From Bacillota bacterium (GTDB taxonomy: Bacteria > Bacillota > Clostridia > Peptostreptococcales > Anaerovoracaceae), in contig JAGAXF010000002.1 of the NCBI GenBank assembly GCA_017941085.1, positions 1 through 64,000 on the forward strand: a DNA stretch of 64,000 nt. Direction: 5' to 3'. The position numbers and the translations under genes are program-made. The notes under the pieces are model-generated. The model made no database searches and had not been told where the DNA came from. It worked only from the letters and a program-made list of their open reading frames with translations. Below, piece after piece: positions 23,652-31,870 of the stretch. Position 1 is the first letter of the stretch, and every line of letters begins with the position of its first letter.

Positions 23652-25017
23652 AATATGGACAGTTAAAGATAGTCTAAAAAGATTAACAGACTATGCATCT
23701 AACCCAGAGAAAACTGAGTACTCCGACCTAAGAAACTCCATCGAGTATGCTGTGAGATCCGAAAAAACTGCAACTTTTTCTAATGATATTCAGGAAAAAT
23801 TCTTCTTTGTTTCGGGTATAAATTGTAATCCTGAAACAGCTTCTAACGAAATGAATGAAGTAAAAGAGTTATTTGGGAAGACCGGAGGCAATCTTGCCTA
23901 TCACTGCTACCAAAGCTTTAAGCCCGGAGAAGTAACTCCAGAGTTATGTCACCAGTTAGGAGTGGAACTTGCCAGAAGAATGTGGGGAGATAAATATCAG
24001 GTACTTGTTGCTACTCAGCTTGACAAGAACCATCTTCACAATCATATAATCGTGAATTCTGTCTCCTTTGTTGACGGAAAGAAGTATAACTGTAACAAAA
24101 ATGCTTATTGGAAACTAAGAGAAACCTCAGACAAAATCTGCTTAGAAAACAATCTTTCGGTAATAGAATCACCAAAGGCTCCTACTCCAAGAGCAATATA
24201 CTTTGCTGAAAAAGCCGGTGAACCTACCAAGTACAACTTAATGAGAGAAGCGATTGACGATGCCATCTCTATGTCTACCAATTACGCTATGTTTCAAGCA
24301 GTGTTGAACCGAAAGGGATATCAAATTCTTAATCCTAACCGGAAGTATCCCGTCATAAAATCCATTAACGCCAAAAGAGGAACACGGTTTTTTCGCCTGG
24401 GAGAGGATTACACTCCTGAAAGAATAATGGATAGAATTAGAGAAAATGATAGCAGAGTCAAAGGTATTTACTATAGTTATATGTATCCCGAGCCTAAGTG
24501 GAAAAAGAAAATATATGTTCCGGTAAGCACTACTAGAAGAAAAACGAAAAAAATTGGAGGCCTATACGGCCTATATCTTCACTATTGCTACCTATTAGGA
24601 GTCTTACCTAAAAGGAATAACTATAGGCCTCTCTCCCCTGAACTTAGAGAAGATCTAAGAAAAGCAGAGAAGTATTCTGAACAAGTAAGATTAATGTGTA
24701 GAGAAAATATTAAAACTACTGAAGATGCAAACATATTCATAGACAAAACATCCGTGAAGATTAAAGACCTTACTGATGAAAGAAGAAAAATATATAACAA
24801 ACTTAGAAGATGTAAAGATCCCGAAGAGATAAAAAACCTAAAACAAAATCGGGATGCTATAACAAAAGAACTCGTTGCACTTAGAAAAGATAATAATAAC
24901 GCCAAGGATTTACTGGAAAGAAGTCTCGATGTAAAACGCAACGTCGAGATTGAAAGAAGGTTCCAGCATCCTGAAAGATATCGCGAAAGAGTAAGAGAAA
25001 GAGGGTTGGCGCGATAA
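23638..25017 (+). CDS. MOBP-type relaxase (relaxase/mobilization nuclease)
   Basis: The protein has 459 residues. The N-terminal domain has the relaxase motifs: a probable catalytic Tyr19 in RLTDYASNPEKT, a motif with FVSGINCNPETA, and the three-His metal site in DKNHLHNHIIVNS (H132, H134, H136). The C-terminal half is basic and contains a coiled-coil segment (about 370-430). It nicks oriT and pilots the strand during transfer. It overlaps mobC by 14 bp. No coupling protein or VirB-like genes exist in the element, so transfer depends on a helper. Confidence 0.9.
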   Translation: MATTKIWTVKDSLKRLTDYASNPEKTEYSDLRNSIEYAVRSEKTATFSNDIQEKFFFVSGINCNPETASNEMNEVKELFGKTGGNLAYHCYQSFKPGEVTPELCHQLGVELARRMWGDKYQVLVATQLDKNHLHNHIIVNSVSFVDGKKYNCNKNAYWKLRETSDKICLENNLSVIESPKAPTPRAIYFAEKAGEPTKYNLMREAIDDAISMSTNYAMFQAVLNRKGYQILNPNRKYPVIKSINAKRGTRFFRLGEDYTPERIMDRIRENDSRVKGIYYSYMYPEPKWKKKIYVPVSTTRRKTKKIGGLYGLYLHYCYLLGVLPKRNNYRPLSPELREDLRKAEKYSEQVRLMCRENIKTTEDANIFIDKTSVKIKDLTDERRKIYNKLRRCKDPEEIKNLKQNRDAITKELVALRKDNNNAKDLLERSLDVKRNVEIERRFQHPERYRERVRERGLAR

Positions 25018-25071
25018 GCTACTGGATAAAAATCCTTGGACATAACTCCACAAATGAAAGGATGTGCCAAA

Positions 25072-26349
25072 GTGGCAAAAGATAAAGACATAAAACTTAA
25101 TACTGCCTCTTTGGCTTCCTTCTCACCGGAGGAAATGTTGTCCTATCTCCAAGAGAATGGTAAGATAGATTTGGGCGATGTGTCCAACGAGATGCAAAAC
25201 ACAAGGAGGAAGCAGTTATTAGCAAAGCACAATTACAAGATATATCGAGGTAAAGATGGTCGTTGGCGGACTTACATAAAGGATGATTCCCTTTCCAGCG
25301 GAAGAAAACTTCTCGTCAAAACTTCGAAATGGGAGCTTGAAGATGCTGTTTGCGATTACTATCTTTCAAAAGAAGAAGAATACGTAAACTCATCAATCAA
25401 TATGGAGGAACTTTATCCGGAATGGATAGAGTATAAAAGGCTTAGAGTCTCCCCTCGCACAGTAGATTCCTACGGCTATGCTTGGGACAAATACTATAAA
25501 GGTGAAGAGATTACTAAAATGCCAATCCGAAATATAGATAAGCTCACATTGGATGATTGGATACACAAGAAGATTCACGACTATGATATGACGGCTCACT
25601 CTTATACAAACTTTAGAGCAGTAGTAAATCAGATGCTCCAATATGCTGTAGACCGTGGAATCATTGATCACAGTGTATCAGATGATGTAAGAGTTGATAG
25701 AAGAAGAGTTCTGAAACCCGAGGTAAAGAAGCCGGACCGCACTCAAGTATATAGTCCGGAAGAACAAAAGAAACTTTTCAAGGTCGCATGGGATTACTTT
25801 AATAACGATAAACATTTAGTTCAAAAGCTCGTGCCCCTTGCGGTAATGTTCATGTTTTTAACCGGGCTTAGAGTTGGTGAAGTCTCCGCAATCCGCTACG
25901 AGGATGTTAGAGGAAATAGACTTAATGTCAGTCGTTTCTTCAGAACCAAATGTAACGAAATAGTTGACCACACAAAGGGAAACTTCGGAGCAAGAAATGT
26001 GATTCTTGTACCTCAGGCAATCGAACTTATCGAGACAGCAAAGAAGTACCAGAATGATCACAATATGCCGTCAGATGGATATATCTTTTCAATCAATGAC
26101 TTGCCGGCAAAATACGAGGCTATTCAGAAGGCCTTTGTGAAATACTGTAAAGCTGCTAAAATCCCGGTTAAGAGTTCTCACAAAGCACGCAAAACATATA
26201 TCTCTACTTTGATTGACAGCCAGGTAAACATCAATACCATCTGTCAGCAAGTAGGTCATAAGGATCCGCGAACTACATATAGAAGCTATTGCTATGATCG
26301 TAGTTCAAGCGACGAAATTTATGATGCAATATGTGATGCACTGGGCTGA
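25072..26349 (+). CDS. int: Tyrosine recombinase/integrase of the outer element
   Basis: The protein has 425 residues if translation begins at GTG 25072 (AAAGGA 9 bases upstream); earlier in-frame starts at 25036 (TTG) or 25054 (ATG) lack ribosome sites. The N-terminal arm-binding region (about 50-110), core-binding domain (about 125-215) and catalytic domain are evident. Catalytic Arg is in LTGLRVGEVSAI, the second Arg in SSHKARKTYI (a K-x-x-R-type box), and His is in QVGHKDPRTT. The nucleophile is one of the tyrosines of TYRSYCYDR. It is 247 bp from attR, the standard place for the recombinase of such an element. Confidence 0.9.
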   Translation: MAKDKDIKLNTASLASFSPEEMLSYLQENGKIDLGDVSNEMQNTRRKQLLAKHNYKIYRGKDGRWRTYIKDDSLSSGRKLLVKTSKWELEDAVCDYYLSKEEEYVNSSINMEELYPEWIEYKRLRVSPRTVDSYGYAWDKYYKGEEITKMPIRNIDKLTLDDWIHKKIHDYDMTAHSYTNFRAVVNQMLQYAVDRGIIDHSVSDDVRVDRRRVLKPEVKKPDRTQVYSPEEQKKLFKVAWDYFNNDKHLVQKLVPLAVMFMFLTGLRVGEVSAIRYEDVRGNRLNVSRFFRTKCNEIVDHTKGNFGARNVILVPQAIELIETAKKYQNDHNMPSDGYIFSINDLPAKYEAIQKAFVKYCKAAKIPVKSSHKARKTYISTLIDSQVNINTICQQVGHKDPRTTYRSYCYDRSSSDEIYDAICDALG

Positions 26350-26372
26350 TGGGCGCATCTATTCGCACTTTA

Positions 26373-26410
26373 GTGTATTCAAGGTGTATTCAAACTAAGA
26401 GCTTATTCAA
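26373..26410 (+). repeat. Clustered TATTCAA repeats between integrase and attR
   Basis: GTGTATTCAA occurs at 26373-26382 and 26384-26393, with a third related TTATTCAA at 26403-26410. Short direct repeats at 10-20 bp intervals next to the integrase could be arm-type binding sites. The remainder of the gene-free stretch to 26595 holds a tRNA-like fragment and a perfect palindrome. Confidence 0.35.
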
Positions 26411-26490
26411 TGTGACATCGCGTTTCTCTTCAAGCAAAAAACCGCTGTATTACAACGGCTTTGAAGCTTGAACCAAAATCCGAAACCGTT

Positions 26491-26541
26491 CGGCTGCGAA
26501 CGGTTGTCACCCAGACGCTCTCCCAGCTGAGCTAATGGATC
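26491..26541 (-). pseudogene. 5' half of a tRNA-Val(GAC)-like gene, truncated
   Basis: On the minus strand the sequence reads ATCCATTAGCTCAGCTGGG, then AGAGC and TCTGG with a loop GTGACAA. This gives an acceptor 5' strand, a complete D-arm and an anticodon arm 5' side with anticodon GAC. After position 26502 it diverges into a perfect palindrome AACCGTTCG/CGAACGGTT instead of the variable and T-arms. No TTCRA T-loop with a matching stem and no acceptor 3' strand follow, so it cannot fold as a tRNA. Confidence 0.55.
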
Positions 26542-26595
26542 ATAAAAAGATCATTGGCATTATATCACGACGGCTTAAACACAATCAAGAAAAAA

Positions 26596-26628
26596 TAATA
26601 AATTCCCATTCTTTCCCTATACTGTTAT
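26596..26628 (+). repeat. attR: right 33-bp attachment repeat
   Basis: It is identical to 147-179. The last 12 bases contain the stop codon and final codons of the MerR-type gene, so integration here leaves that gene intact. This copy marks the junction with the chromosome. Confidence 0.85.
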
Positions 26629-27372
26629 ATAAATCTCTATTGCTTTTGCTGCAAACTCAGCGGTGCCCTCTCCTCCTGCAGCGTTGATATTGTTTGTAAA
26701 ATCTCCACCGCCTACATACATCATTCCAAGGCTTCCCAGCACCTCCTTGGTACAGGTATATAAATTGTCTGTGATATACTCTTGCAGTTTTTTCACTAGG
26801 CCTTGAGCCTCCTTTGATGCAGGATCCCCATCTCTCATTTCTCCAAAGTTCTTAAATATGCCCATAATATCATCTTCTATTCTTGATGTATCGTCCTTGG
26901 TCCAATTCTTGGATTTTTCTTCATACTCCTTCCACTGAGGAGTGCTTGCCCATGATGCCTTTGCTTGCTCAGCGTATTCGTCAATCTTTGTTGTATCAAA
27001 AGCGGTAAAATCTGTTTTATTCTTGTTTTCCATGTGTTTTACTCCCATCTTTTTCATTCCACGTGCCATGAGAATCAGATTCTCTAGATGTTCCTTTTTC
27101 ATTTCCAGAATTTTGATTTGCTGCGTCAGGGCTTTGTTCCGATCAAAGTCAGGACTGTCTAAGATTCCCTTGATGTCCTTTAACGGAAACTCCAATTCCC
27201 GAAAGAGCAAAATCAACTGCAGCTGCGAAAGCGACTCATCATCGTATAGCCTATATCCAGTTTCACTATATTTGGCTGGAGAAAAGAGACCAATCTTGTC
27301 GTAATACTGGAGCGTCCTAATGCTTACTCCCGTCAGCTTACTTACTTCGTGTACTGTTCTTAACTCGCTCAT
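26617..27372 (-). CDS. MerR-family regulator with TipAS ligand-binding domain
   Basis: The protein has 251 residues from the ATG at 27372. The N-terminal MerR DNA-binding domain (about 1-70) has TVHEVSKLTGVSIRTLQYYDKIGLFSP, and a coiled-coil dimerization helix follows. The C-terminal domain (about 130-250) resembles TipAS, which binds thiopeptide antibiotics and other drugs (KEYEEKSKNWTKDD... TCTKEVLGSLGMMYVGG). Such regulators activate their own promoter by untwisting a long spacer, and a fitting promoter lies upstream. The 3' end of the gene is the integration site of the outer element. An upstream in-frame ATG/GTG is possible. Confidence 0.85.
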   Translation of the reverse strand: MSELRTVHEVSKLTGVSIRTLQYYDKIGLFSPAKYSETGYRLYDDESLSQLQLILLFRELEFPLKDIKGILDSPDFDRNKALTQQIKILEMKKEHLENLILMARGMKKMGVKHMENKNKTDFTAFDTTKIDEYAEQAKASWASTPQWKEYEEKSKNWTKDDTSRIEDDIMGIFKNFGEMRDGDPASKEAQGLVKKLQEYITDNLYTCTKEVLGSLGMMYVGGGDFTNNINAAGGEGTAEFAAKAIEIYITV

Positions 27373-27398
27373 CACGTGCACCATCCTTTCTACACCTT

Positions 27399-27429
27399 AC
27401 TATAAACTATGACGCAGCGTAAGAGTCAA
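27399..27429 (-). promoter_or_regulatory. MerR-type promoter with 19-bp spacer
   Basis: On the minus strand, TTGACT (27424-27429) and TATAGT (27399-27404) are separated by 19 bp. The spacer has the palindromic centre ACGCTGCGT. The over-long spacer and central dyad are the signature of promoters activated by MerR-family proteins, so the gene is probably autoregulated. Confidence 0.7.
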
Positions 27430-27436
27430 GCAAAAA

Positions 27437-27470
27437 ATTAAGACCGAGCTCACATTTACTCGGTCTTAAT
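27437..27470 (-). terminator. Intrinsic terminator of the pcp-MGMT-small protein operon
   Basis: A 12-bp perfect stem ATTAAGACCGAG / CTCGGTCTTAAT with a 10-base loop is followed on the minus strand by TTTTT. It separates the three-gene unit from the MerR gene. Confidence 0.85.
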
Positions 27471-27504
27471 GTACTTCAGTACGTATTCGTCATCCCCTAC
27501 TTAT

Positions 27505-27777
27505 TTAATCATCTTCTCTTTCGCTATATCTATACCATTCATTGACTGCTGCCTGAGCGTCCTCAGCAATATGTTTATTCTTTATCCTATCGCGGTCACT
27601 CAAGATAGACATCATCTCATCAGCAACCTCTTCCAAAGGCAGCACCTCATTGTGGACTTTGATGTAACCAATCATTCTCCTGGATGTGAAGTCGGTTCTA
27701 AGTTCAGTTGCAATTATTCTGGAAAAGCTCTCGGGATACCCCTTACGAATCATCAAGTTAAAGAGTTCTTCGTTCAT
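27505..27777 (-). CDS. Conserved-type small protein downstream of MGMT
   Basis: The protein has 90 residues from ATG 27777, with GAGGGG 4 bases upstream and only one base from the stop codon of the MGMT-like gene. The protein is soluble and mostly helical (MNEELFNLMIRKGYPESFSR, VADEMMSILSDRDRI), with a centre that reads TSRRMIGYIKVHNEVLPLEE. Translational coupling to the DNA repair-like gene suggests co-expression. The family is not recognised. Confidence 0.65.
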   Translation of the reverse strand: MNEELFNLMIRKGYPESFSRIIATELRTDFTSRRMIGYIKVHNEVLPLEEVADEMMSILSDRDRIKNKHIAEDAQAAVNEWYRYSEREDD

Positions 27778-27778
27778 A

Positions 27779-28096
27779 CTACCCCTCATTTCTCCAAAGG
27801 AACTTCTCCATGTCCACTTTTTCTCCAATGAACTCTATGCCCTCGTTTTCCAGTAACTCTCGTTGCCTATTGCTGCCACCAAAAGCGAATGCACTGGAAA
27901 CCTCTCCTTGCTTATTAACAACACGATAACAAGGAATGTTATCAGGGTCGGGATTAACATGGAGTGCATATCCCACGACACGCGACATCCTGGGATTCCC
28001 CAGAAGCATTGCAATCTGACCGTAAGTCGCAACCTTGCCGCGGGGAATCATACATACAATTTCGTATATTTGCTGAAAAGTGTTTTTTGTTTTCAT
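27779..28096 (-). CDS. MGMT/ATL-family protein with variant PCYRV motif
   Basis: The protein has 105 residues, the size of a stand-alone alkyltransferase-like domain without the N-terminal AGT domain. It contains the helix-turn-helix part (GKVATYGQIAMLLGNPRMSRVVGYAL) and the active-site segment IPCYRVV (Cys56) where O6-alkylguanine transferases have PCHRV and ATL proteins PWHRV. The alkyl-accepting Cys is thus kept but the His of its activating network is Tyr. It either repairs or flags alkylated guanines. It is in an operon with pcp and a small protein. Confidence 0.8.
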   Translation of the reverse strand: MKTKNTFQQIYEIVCMIPRGKVATYGQIAMLLGNPRMSRVVGYALHVNPDPDNIPCYRVVNKQGEVSSAFAFGGSNRQRELLENEGIEFIGEKVDMEKFLWRNEG

Positions 28097-28141
28097 ATTA
28101 TCTTGGAATTAATTCCCTATGTTTCACTCCCATCATCTTCA

Positions 28142-28759
28142 CTATTCATGGTTAGCCACAATCACTTCCACAGCAGTTTTAAGTGCCGTAACTATGTCTT
28201 CCAAAGGCATGGATGGTTCATTGGGCTTGTCAACGGTTTGCTCCGGTATAAAGGGCACATGTATGAATCCACTAATTATATTACGCTCTCGAAATCTGGT
28301 CTCACAAAGATGCCGAATGCTATAAAACACATGATTGCAAACAAAAAGCCCTGCAGAGTTACTTACTTCAGCAGCAATTCCCTTTTCAATAATCGCATCT
28401 CTGATTGCTTTGATGGGCAAGGTGGAAAAATACGCGTTGGGACCATCGGCATAAATAGGCTCATCAATAGGTTGGTTCCCTTCATTATCCGGGAATCTGT
28501 AGTCATCCAGATTAATGGCGATACGCTCGATTCTAACTGCATTTGCTCCTCCGGCTTGTCCAACACAAATAACTGCATCAGGATTACACTCTTCAATTTT
28601 ACTTTTCACTACTTCCAACGCCTTACCGCGAACCGTTGGTATCTCAGCTTTGATTATTTCGGCACCGGAAACAACATCCAGAAGTAGTTTCACTGCTTCA
28701 TAGGAAGGATTAATTATTTCTCCACCAAAGGGATCAAACCCGGTAATAAGAATCTTCAT
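28142..28759 (-). CDS. pcp: Pyroglutamyl-peptidase I
   Basis: The protein has 205 residues, close to the usual 200-215. It removes N-terminal pyroglutamate from peptides in the cytoplasm. Family motifs are present: ITGFDPFGGE at the N-terminus, the catalytic Glu78 in AVRIERIAIN, Cys141 in NSAGLFVCNHVFY and His167 in FIHVPFIPEQ. It is the first gene of a short minus-strand operon with the MGMT-like gene and a small protein. Confidence 0.95.
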   Translation of the reverse strand: MKILITGFDPFGGEIINPSYEAVKLLLDVVSGAEIIKAEIPTVRGKALEVVKSKIEECNPDAVICVGQAGGANAVRIERIAINLDDYRFPDNEGNQPIDEPIYADGPNAYFSTLPIKAIRDAIIEKGIAAEVSNSAGLFVCNHVFYSIRHLCETRFRERNIISGFIHVPFIPEQTVDKPNEPSMPLEDIVTALKTAVEVIVANHE

Positions 28760-28842
28760 ATATGCTTACACCTCAAAGGAGTTTTTAATTGAAGTAGTTT
28801 CACTGGGAGTGTATTCAAGTTCAAACTTTGATGCCACATTCC

Positions 28843-30015
28843 TTATTCAACAAACAACGCATCCAACAATTCCTTGATAGACTTGAATCCCAGTTCCTTT
28901 AATTCATCGTCGAATAAAGAGACTGAAACTCCAACTTCCTCTGACTTTTGAACGCTTACATTATATTTATGAATGTCTAAATCATATTCATCATCACGAT
29001 ACTTTATTTCTAAAACATACACCTTAAACCCGTTGCCTAAAGTGTATTCCTCAATCATGTTTACTGATAGGTTTGAATACTTACCGTATATTGCCTCATC
29101 AAGTTTTCCGGCTTTGAGATAGTCATTAACCTCATAATCCGTATACCCTTCAACCCAGATGCTGTTGTAGCTTTCTTCTTTTTCTATAACCAAAAGATCC
29201 TTATCGCAATATTCTCCATCAAGGGTAAAGCCCTCCGGAATTGTCACGTCAATAATATGGTCATCCGTAATAAAGTCATAAATAGGGTACTTGTCTCCAG
29301 CCTTGTAATTGCTTGTATCAACCTTTCCGCTGGTTCCCTGTGAATCCGAATCGGAAAACTCGGAATCTAAATCACTGATTCCGGTATAAAGAGAGGTCTT
29401 CTTGAATTCGGAGTGGGTAAAGAAGATTGAGTCCGCCGCTTCGAAAAACTCATCTTCATTTTCATACCCTGTTCCTTCAAAGGAGAAGTAATATGTTTTA
29501 TCGGAATAATCTGTTGCCAGAGTATAAATTACAAGCCACAGATCTTCATCTTCATACCACTTTCCAAAATATCCAAGTTTATAATCATCACCCTCTTCTC
29601 CATACACATCTATGGCATATGTGTCCGGTTCTTCCGTCGAGGCGATTCCCGCAAGGATATCTTCCGGAGAATTATTTCCGGAGGAAATAGTCACTATGTT
29701 TCTCATGTCGCCGGACTGCCACTGAAGCATATTGGCATTTTTCTCTGCAGTAAGATCCGAGGTGATAAACTTATGCCAATCCGAGGACAAAGTAATATAG
29801 CCGTATTCATCGCTACCCCATTCAGTTTTCTCTGTTTCAGGTATGGATTCCTTCGGTTCTTCAATCTCAGTTTCGGTCTGACTTTCCGCGTTTGCTGAGG
29901 AGTCAGCTTCCTCATCCTTTGCTTTGCCGGAACAGCCTGATAGCACCAGCAAAGCTACCATCATCATCATTACAACGAATACACTAACACTCTTTCTCTT
30001 AAACTTCATCTGCAT
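28843..30015 (-). CDS. Secreted lipoprotein of unknown function
   Basis: The protein has 390 residues from ATG 30015 (GGAG upstream). A signal peptide with a Met-rich core ends in the lipobox LSGC (Cys about residue 28), followed by a Glu/Ser/Thr-rich linker to about 60. The first mature domain begins WGSDEYGYITLSSDWHKF and resembles the PsbP/DUF1795-like lipoproteins; a second domain starts about residue 245 (VDTSNYKAGDKYPIYDF). The overall plan is like the lipoprotein at 571-1896. No function is known. Confidence 0.7.
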   Translation of the reverse strand: MQMKFKRKSVSVFVVMMMMVALLVLSGCSGKAKDEEADSSANAESQTETEIEEPKESIPETEKTEWGSDEYGYITLSSDWHKFITSDLTAEKNANMLQWQSGDMRNIVTISSGNNSPEDILAGIASTEEPDTYAIDVYGEEGDDYKLGYFGKWYEDEDLWLVIYTLATDYSDKTYYFSFEGTGYENEDEFFEAADSIFFTHSEFKKTSLYTGISDLDSEFSDSDSQGTSGKVDTSNYKAGDKYPIYDFITDDHIIDVTIPEGFTLDGEYCDKDLLVIEKEESYNSIWVEGYTDYEVNDYLKAGKLDEAIYGKYSNLSVNMIEEYTLGNGFKVYVLEIKYRDDEYDLDIHKYNVSVQKSEEVGVSVSLFDDELKELGFKSIKELLDALFVE

Positions 30016-30108
30016 TAACTCTCCAAATAACAAAAAACAATAACTAATTATATTTTACTAGTAACTTTCTAAGGTTCATGGCTTCTGCCTACATTAGCTA
30101 CAGAAAAC

Positions 30109-30642
30109 CTATTGTTCCGCCTTGGCTTTGTTCAAAACGTTTCTTATGTTGTAGAAATACATCTTGTCGTTTTCATAGGCGTATACCTTGCCATTGGCAA
30201 AGGTGTATTCTACGTAGATTCCTGAAACCTGCTCCTCGTACTCAATGGTCATTACCGTTGGTGCCAGGTACAAGGTGCTGCCGTGTCCCAGGTCAATAAG
30301 GGCACTCTCATCAAAGTCATGGGGAAGGGGTTCGCAAACTCTTCCCATACCTGCTTGGCTGATTATGGTAAAGATGGTGCTGGCGTTTTCTTTGCTGACG
30401 TGGAATTCCTCCTCATCGTAAAGAGCATTAATAGTATCAAAGCGCTCACCTTTTATGAATTCGTCTCGCAGGTCCTTCATGTACTTGTTGTAATCGAAAT
30501 TGAGTTTCACTGCCCAGACAAAGGGAGCAGATGCTATTGCTGCAATAATAAGAGCAATAGCAATTAGAGGTATAACGGAACGATCTTTTCGAGCTTTTGC
30601 GTCTTGGGAAATCTTAGATGTCGGCAGTTTTTTTGTCGGCAT
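30109..30642 (-). CDS. Single-TM membrane-anchored protein
   Basis: The protein has 177 residues from ATG 30642, with GAGGAGAA 4 bases upstream. A basic N-terminus is followed by one TM segment (about 25-47, IPLIAIALIIAAIASAPFVW) and an extracytoplasmic domain of about 125 residues with KYMKDLRDEFIKGERFDTI and the beta-rich IYVEYTFANGKVYAYEND. It has no catalytic motif. The neighbours are a lipoprotein and a peptidase E-like gene, which do not suggest a pathway. Family unknown. Confidence 0.65.
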   Translation of the reverse strand: MPTKKLPTSKISQDAKARKDRSVIPLIAIALIIAAIASAPFVWAVKLNFDYNKYMKDLRDEFIKGERFDTINALYDEEEFHVSKENASTIFTIISQAGMGRVCEPLPHDFDESALIDLGHGSTLYLAPTVMTIEYEEQVSGIYVEYTFANGKVYAYENDKMYFYNIRNVLNKAKAEQ

Positions 30643-30809
30643 AAATTCTCCTCTCCATCGTTCTAGTTTGGAATTACTTCTCGGCACAAAATCAGCGTCC
30701 CAAGTAAATATAGATTAGTCATATTAAAATTATACACTATTGGTCCAAAAACCACAAAAGCCACTCAATAAGAGCGGCCCTTGCGGTGCGATGTTTTATT
30801 TTTTAAGAA

Positions 30810-30852
30810 AGAACGTTCAAAAGGAGTAAGTTTCTGTCTCTTTTGATGTTCT
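30810..30852 (-). terminator. Hairpin downstream of the peptidase E-like gene
   Basis: AGAAC-TTCAAAAG and CTTTTGA-GTTCT arms form a long imperfect stem with an 11-base loop, followed on the minus strand by a T-rich stretch (TTCTT). It is the only structure seen in the gene-free region 30643-30909. Confidence 0.5.
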
Positions 30853-30909
30853 TATTGTAACCCTCAAATGTGAAGATTCTGTAATGAACTCCTAAGGTTA
30901 TTGTGCAAT

Positions 30910-31611
30910 TTACAGATAAATCAGATTAATTTCCTTTTTAACCAATTCACCGTTTAAGTAGATTAGATAAAAGGCCCTGGCCTTTGGATGGGAGGCAACG
31001 AACTCCGTATGTTCTCCTATTTGGATAAGGGCCACATTATCTTCCAGGCCGTATCCCGGAATTTCCTTTTCCATCAATCTTATATCAAAGTTTGCTCTTC
31101 CGTCATCATTGTAGTGAGGGCAAACCGCCGTATGGTGAAAATCCAGCATATTATCTGCCCAAATGTATTGCCAGTCCGTCTCTCCACCATTGTAATGGCT
31201 GTTGCTGTATCCACAGCAGAACCAGCAAAGAGCGCCGGATCCATTTCCGGCAAGAACGGCTCCATCGCTCTTGTATACATTCTTAAGCTTAACGTCCAGT
31301 CCAGACTTCTTCCAGACGTTCATCATATATACGGCATTTCCTCCGCCTACATATATAAAGTCTGCGGAGTCAAGAAGCGAATCAATTTGAGCCTCTGTGT
31401 ATTCTTTTTTGATTAAGGTCAAAGTACTGACCTTTGCACCTAGTGCCTCAAACGCCTCTGTAAATTCTGCTATATACTTGTTGTCATCTCGATGGGCGGT
31501 TGGTATAAAGAGAACATTGGGGTTCTCCTTCTTGGTTAGATCGAGAGCATAGCGATTGATCAACTCTGTAGACTTAAAACTTCCACCGCCAATAGCTACT
31601 ATTCTGCCCAT
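30910..31611 (-). CDS. Peptidase E-like (S51) protein with altered nucleophile motif
   Basis: The protein has 233 residues from ATG 31611 (AGAGG about 11 bases upstream). The Rossmann-like start MGRIVAIGGGSF, PNVLFIPTAHRDD, FIYVGGGNAVYMMNVW and the C-terminal DFHHTAVCPHYND match cytoplasmic S51 peptidases that cleave Asp-X dipeptides or related substrates. The nucleophile region reads AGNGSGALCWF, where family members have AGISAGxICWF. The position of the catalytic Ser is Gly124 and a Ser is one residue later. Activity is therefore uncertain. Confidence 0.8.
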   Translation of the reverse strand: MGRIVAIGGGSFKSTELINRYALDLTKKENPNVLFIPTAHRDDNKYIAEFTEAFEALGAKVSTLTLIKKEYTEAQIDSLLDSADFIYVGGGNAVYMMNVWKKSGLDVKLKNVYKSDGAVLAGNGSGALCWFCCGYSNSHYNGGETDWQYIWADNMLDFHHTAVCPHYNDDGRANFDIRLMEKEIPGYGLEDNVALIQIGEHTEFVASHPKARAFYLIYLNGELVKKEINLIYL

Positions 31612-31804
31612 AAATAAAAAATACCTCTTTTGGTGGCTAGCTCTTTGCCCTATGCAAACAGCCCCACCATTGGGTGTCCCCCTCTCAGTATTTGACATTA
31701 TACTCCGGGGCTGTTACCGATATGGGATAAAAACGGGAAAAAACCACTATTTTTAAGGTCCAAAAGAATGATTTTTACCTAACCAAAAGTATGATTTTTT
31801 TCTG

Positions 31805-31833
31805 TTGACAAGGGTTTTTCTTTGATGTATTAT
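31805..31833 (+). promoter_or_regulatory. Promoter of argG
   Basis: TTGACA (31805-31810) and TATTAT (31828-31833) are 17 bp apart, 37 bp before the ATG. An imperfect dyad ATTCA...TGAAT lies just downstream, but the half-sites are in the wrong relative order for a single ARG box, so ArgR control is not claimed. Confidence 0.7.
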
Positions 31834-31870
31834 TATTCACGTATTTGAATATTATTACAGGAAGGAGGAA

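Larger units (their letters stand above)
147..26628. mobile_element. Integrated mobilizable element (about 26.5 kb) carrying an immunity-gene array
   Basis: The segment is bounded by a perfect 33-bp direct repeat. The right copy covers the stop codon and last codons of a chromosomal MerR/TipA-like gene, the classic footprint of a tyrosine recombinase that integrates at a gene's 3' end and restores the coding sequence. Mobility genes cluster at the right end in the expected order: XRE repressor, mobC, relaxase, integrase, repeat. No coupling protein, VirB4-like ATPase or other type IV secretion gene is present, so it would have to be mobilized by a helper. A second element is nested inside it (7811-18167). 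The boundaries are seen directly; mobility is inferred. Confidence 0.8.

Noticed and set aside
26461-26541. Functional tRNA-Val gene
   Set aside because: The 3' half has no T-arm stem, and no strand complementary to the acceptor 5' end follows.
31834-31860. ARG box (ArgR site) at argG
   Set aside because: The half-sites ATTCA and TGAAT are in the order opposite to a standard box and 6 bp apart; not enough to call.
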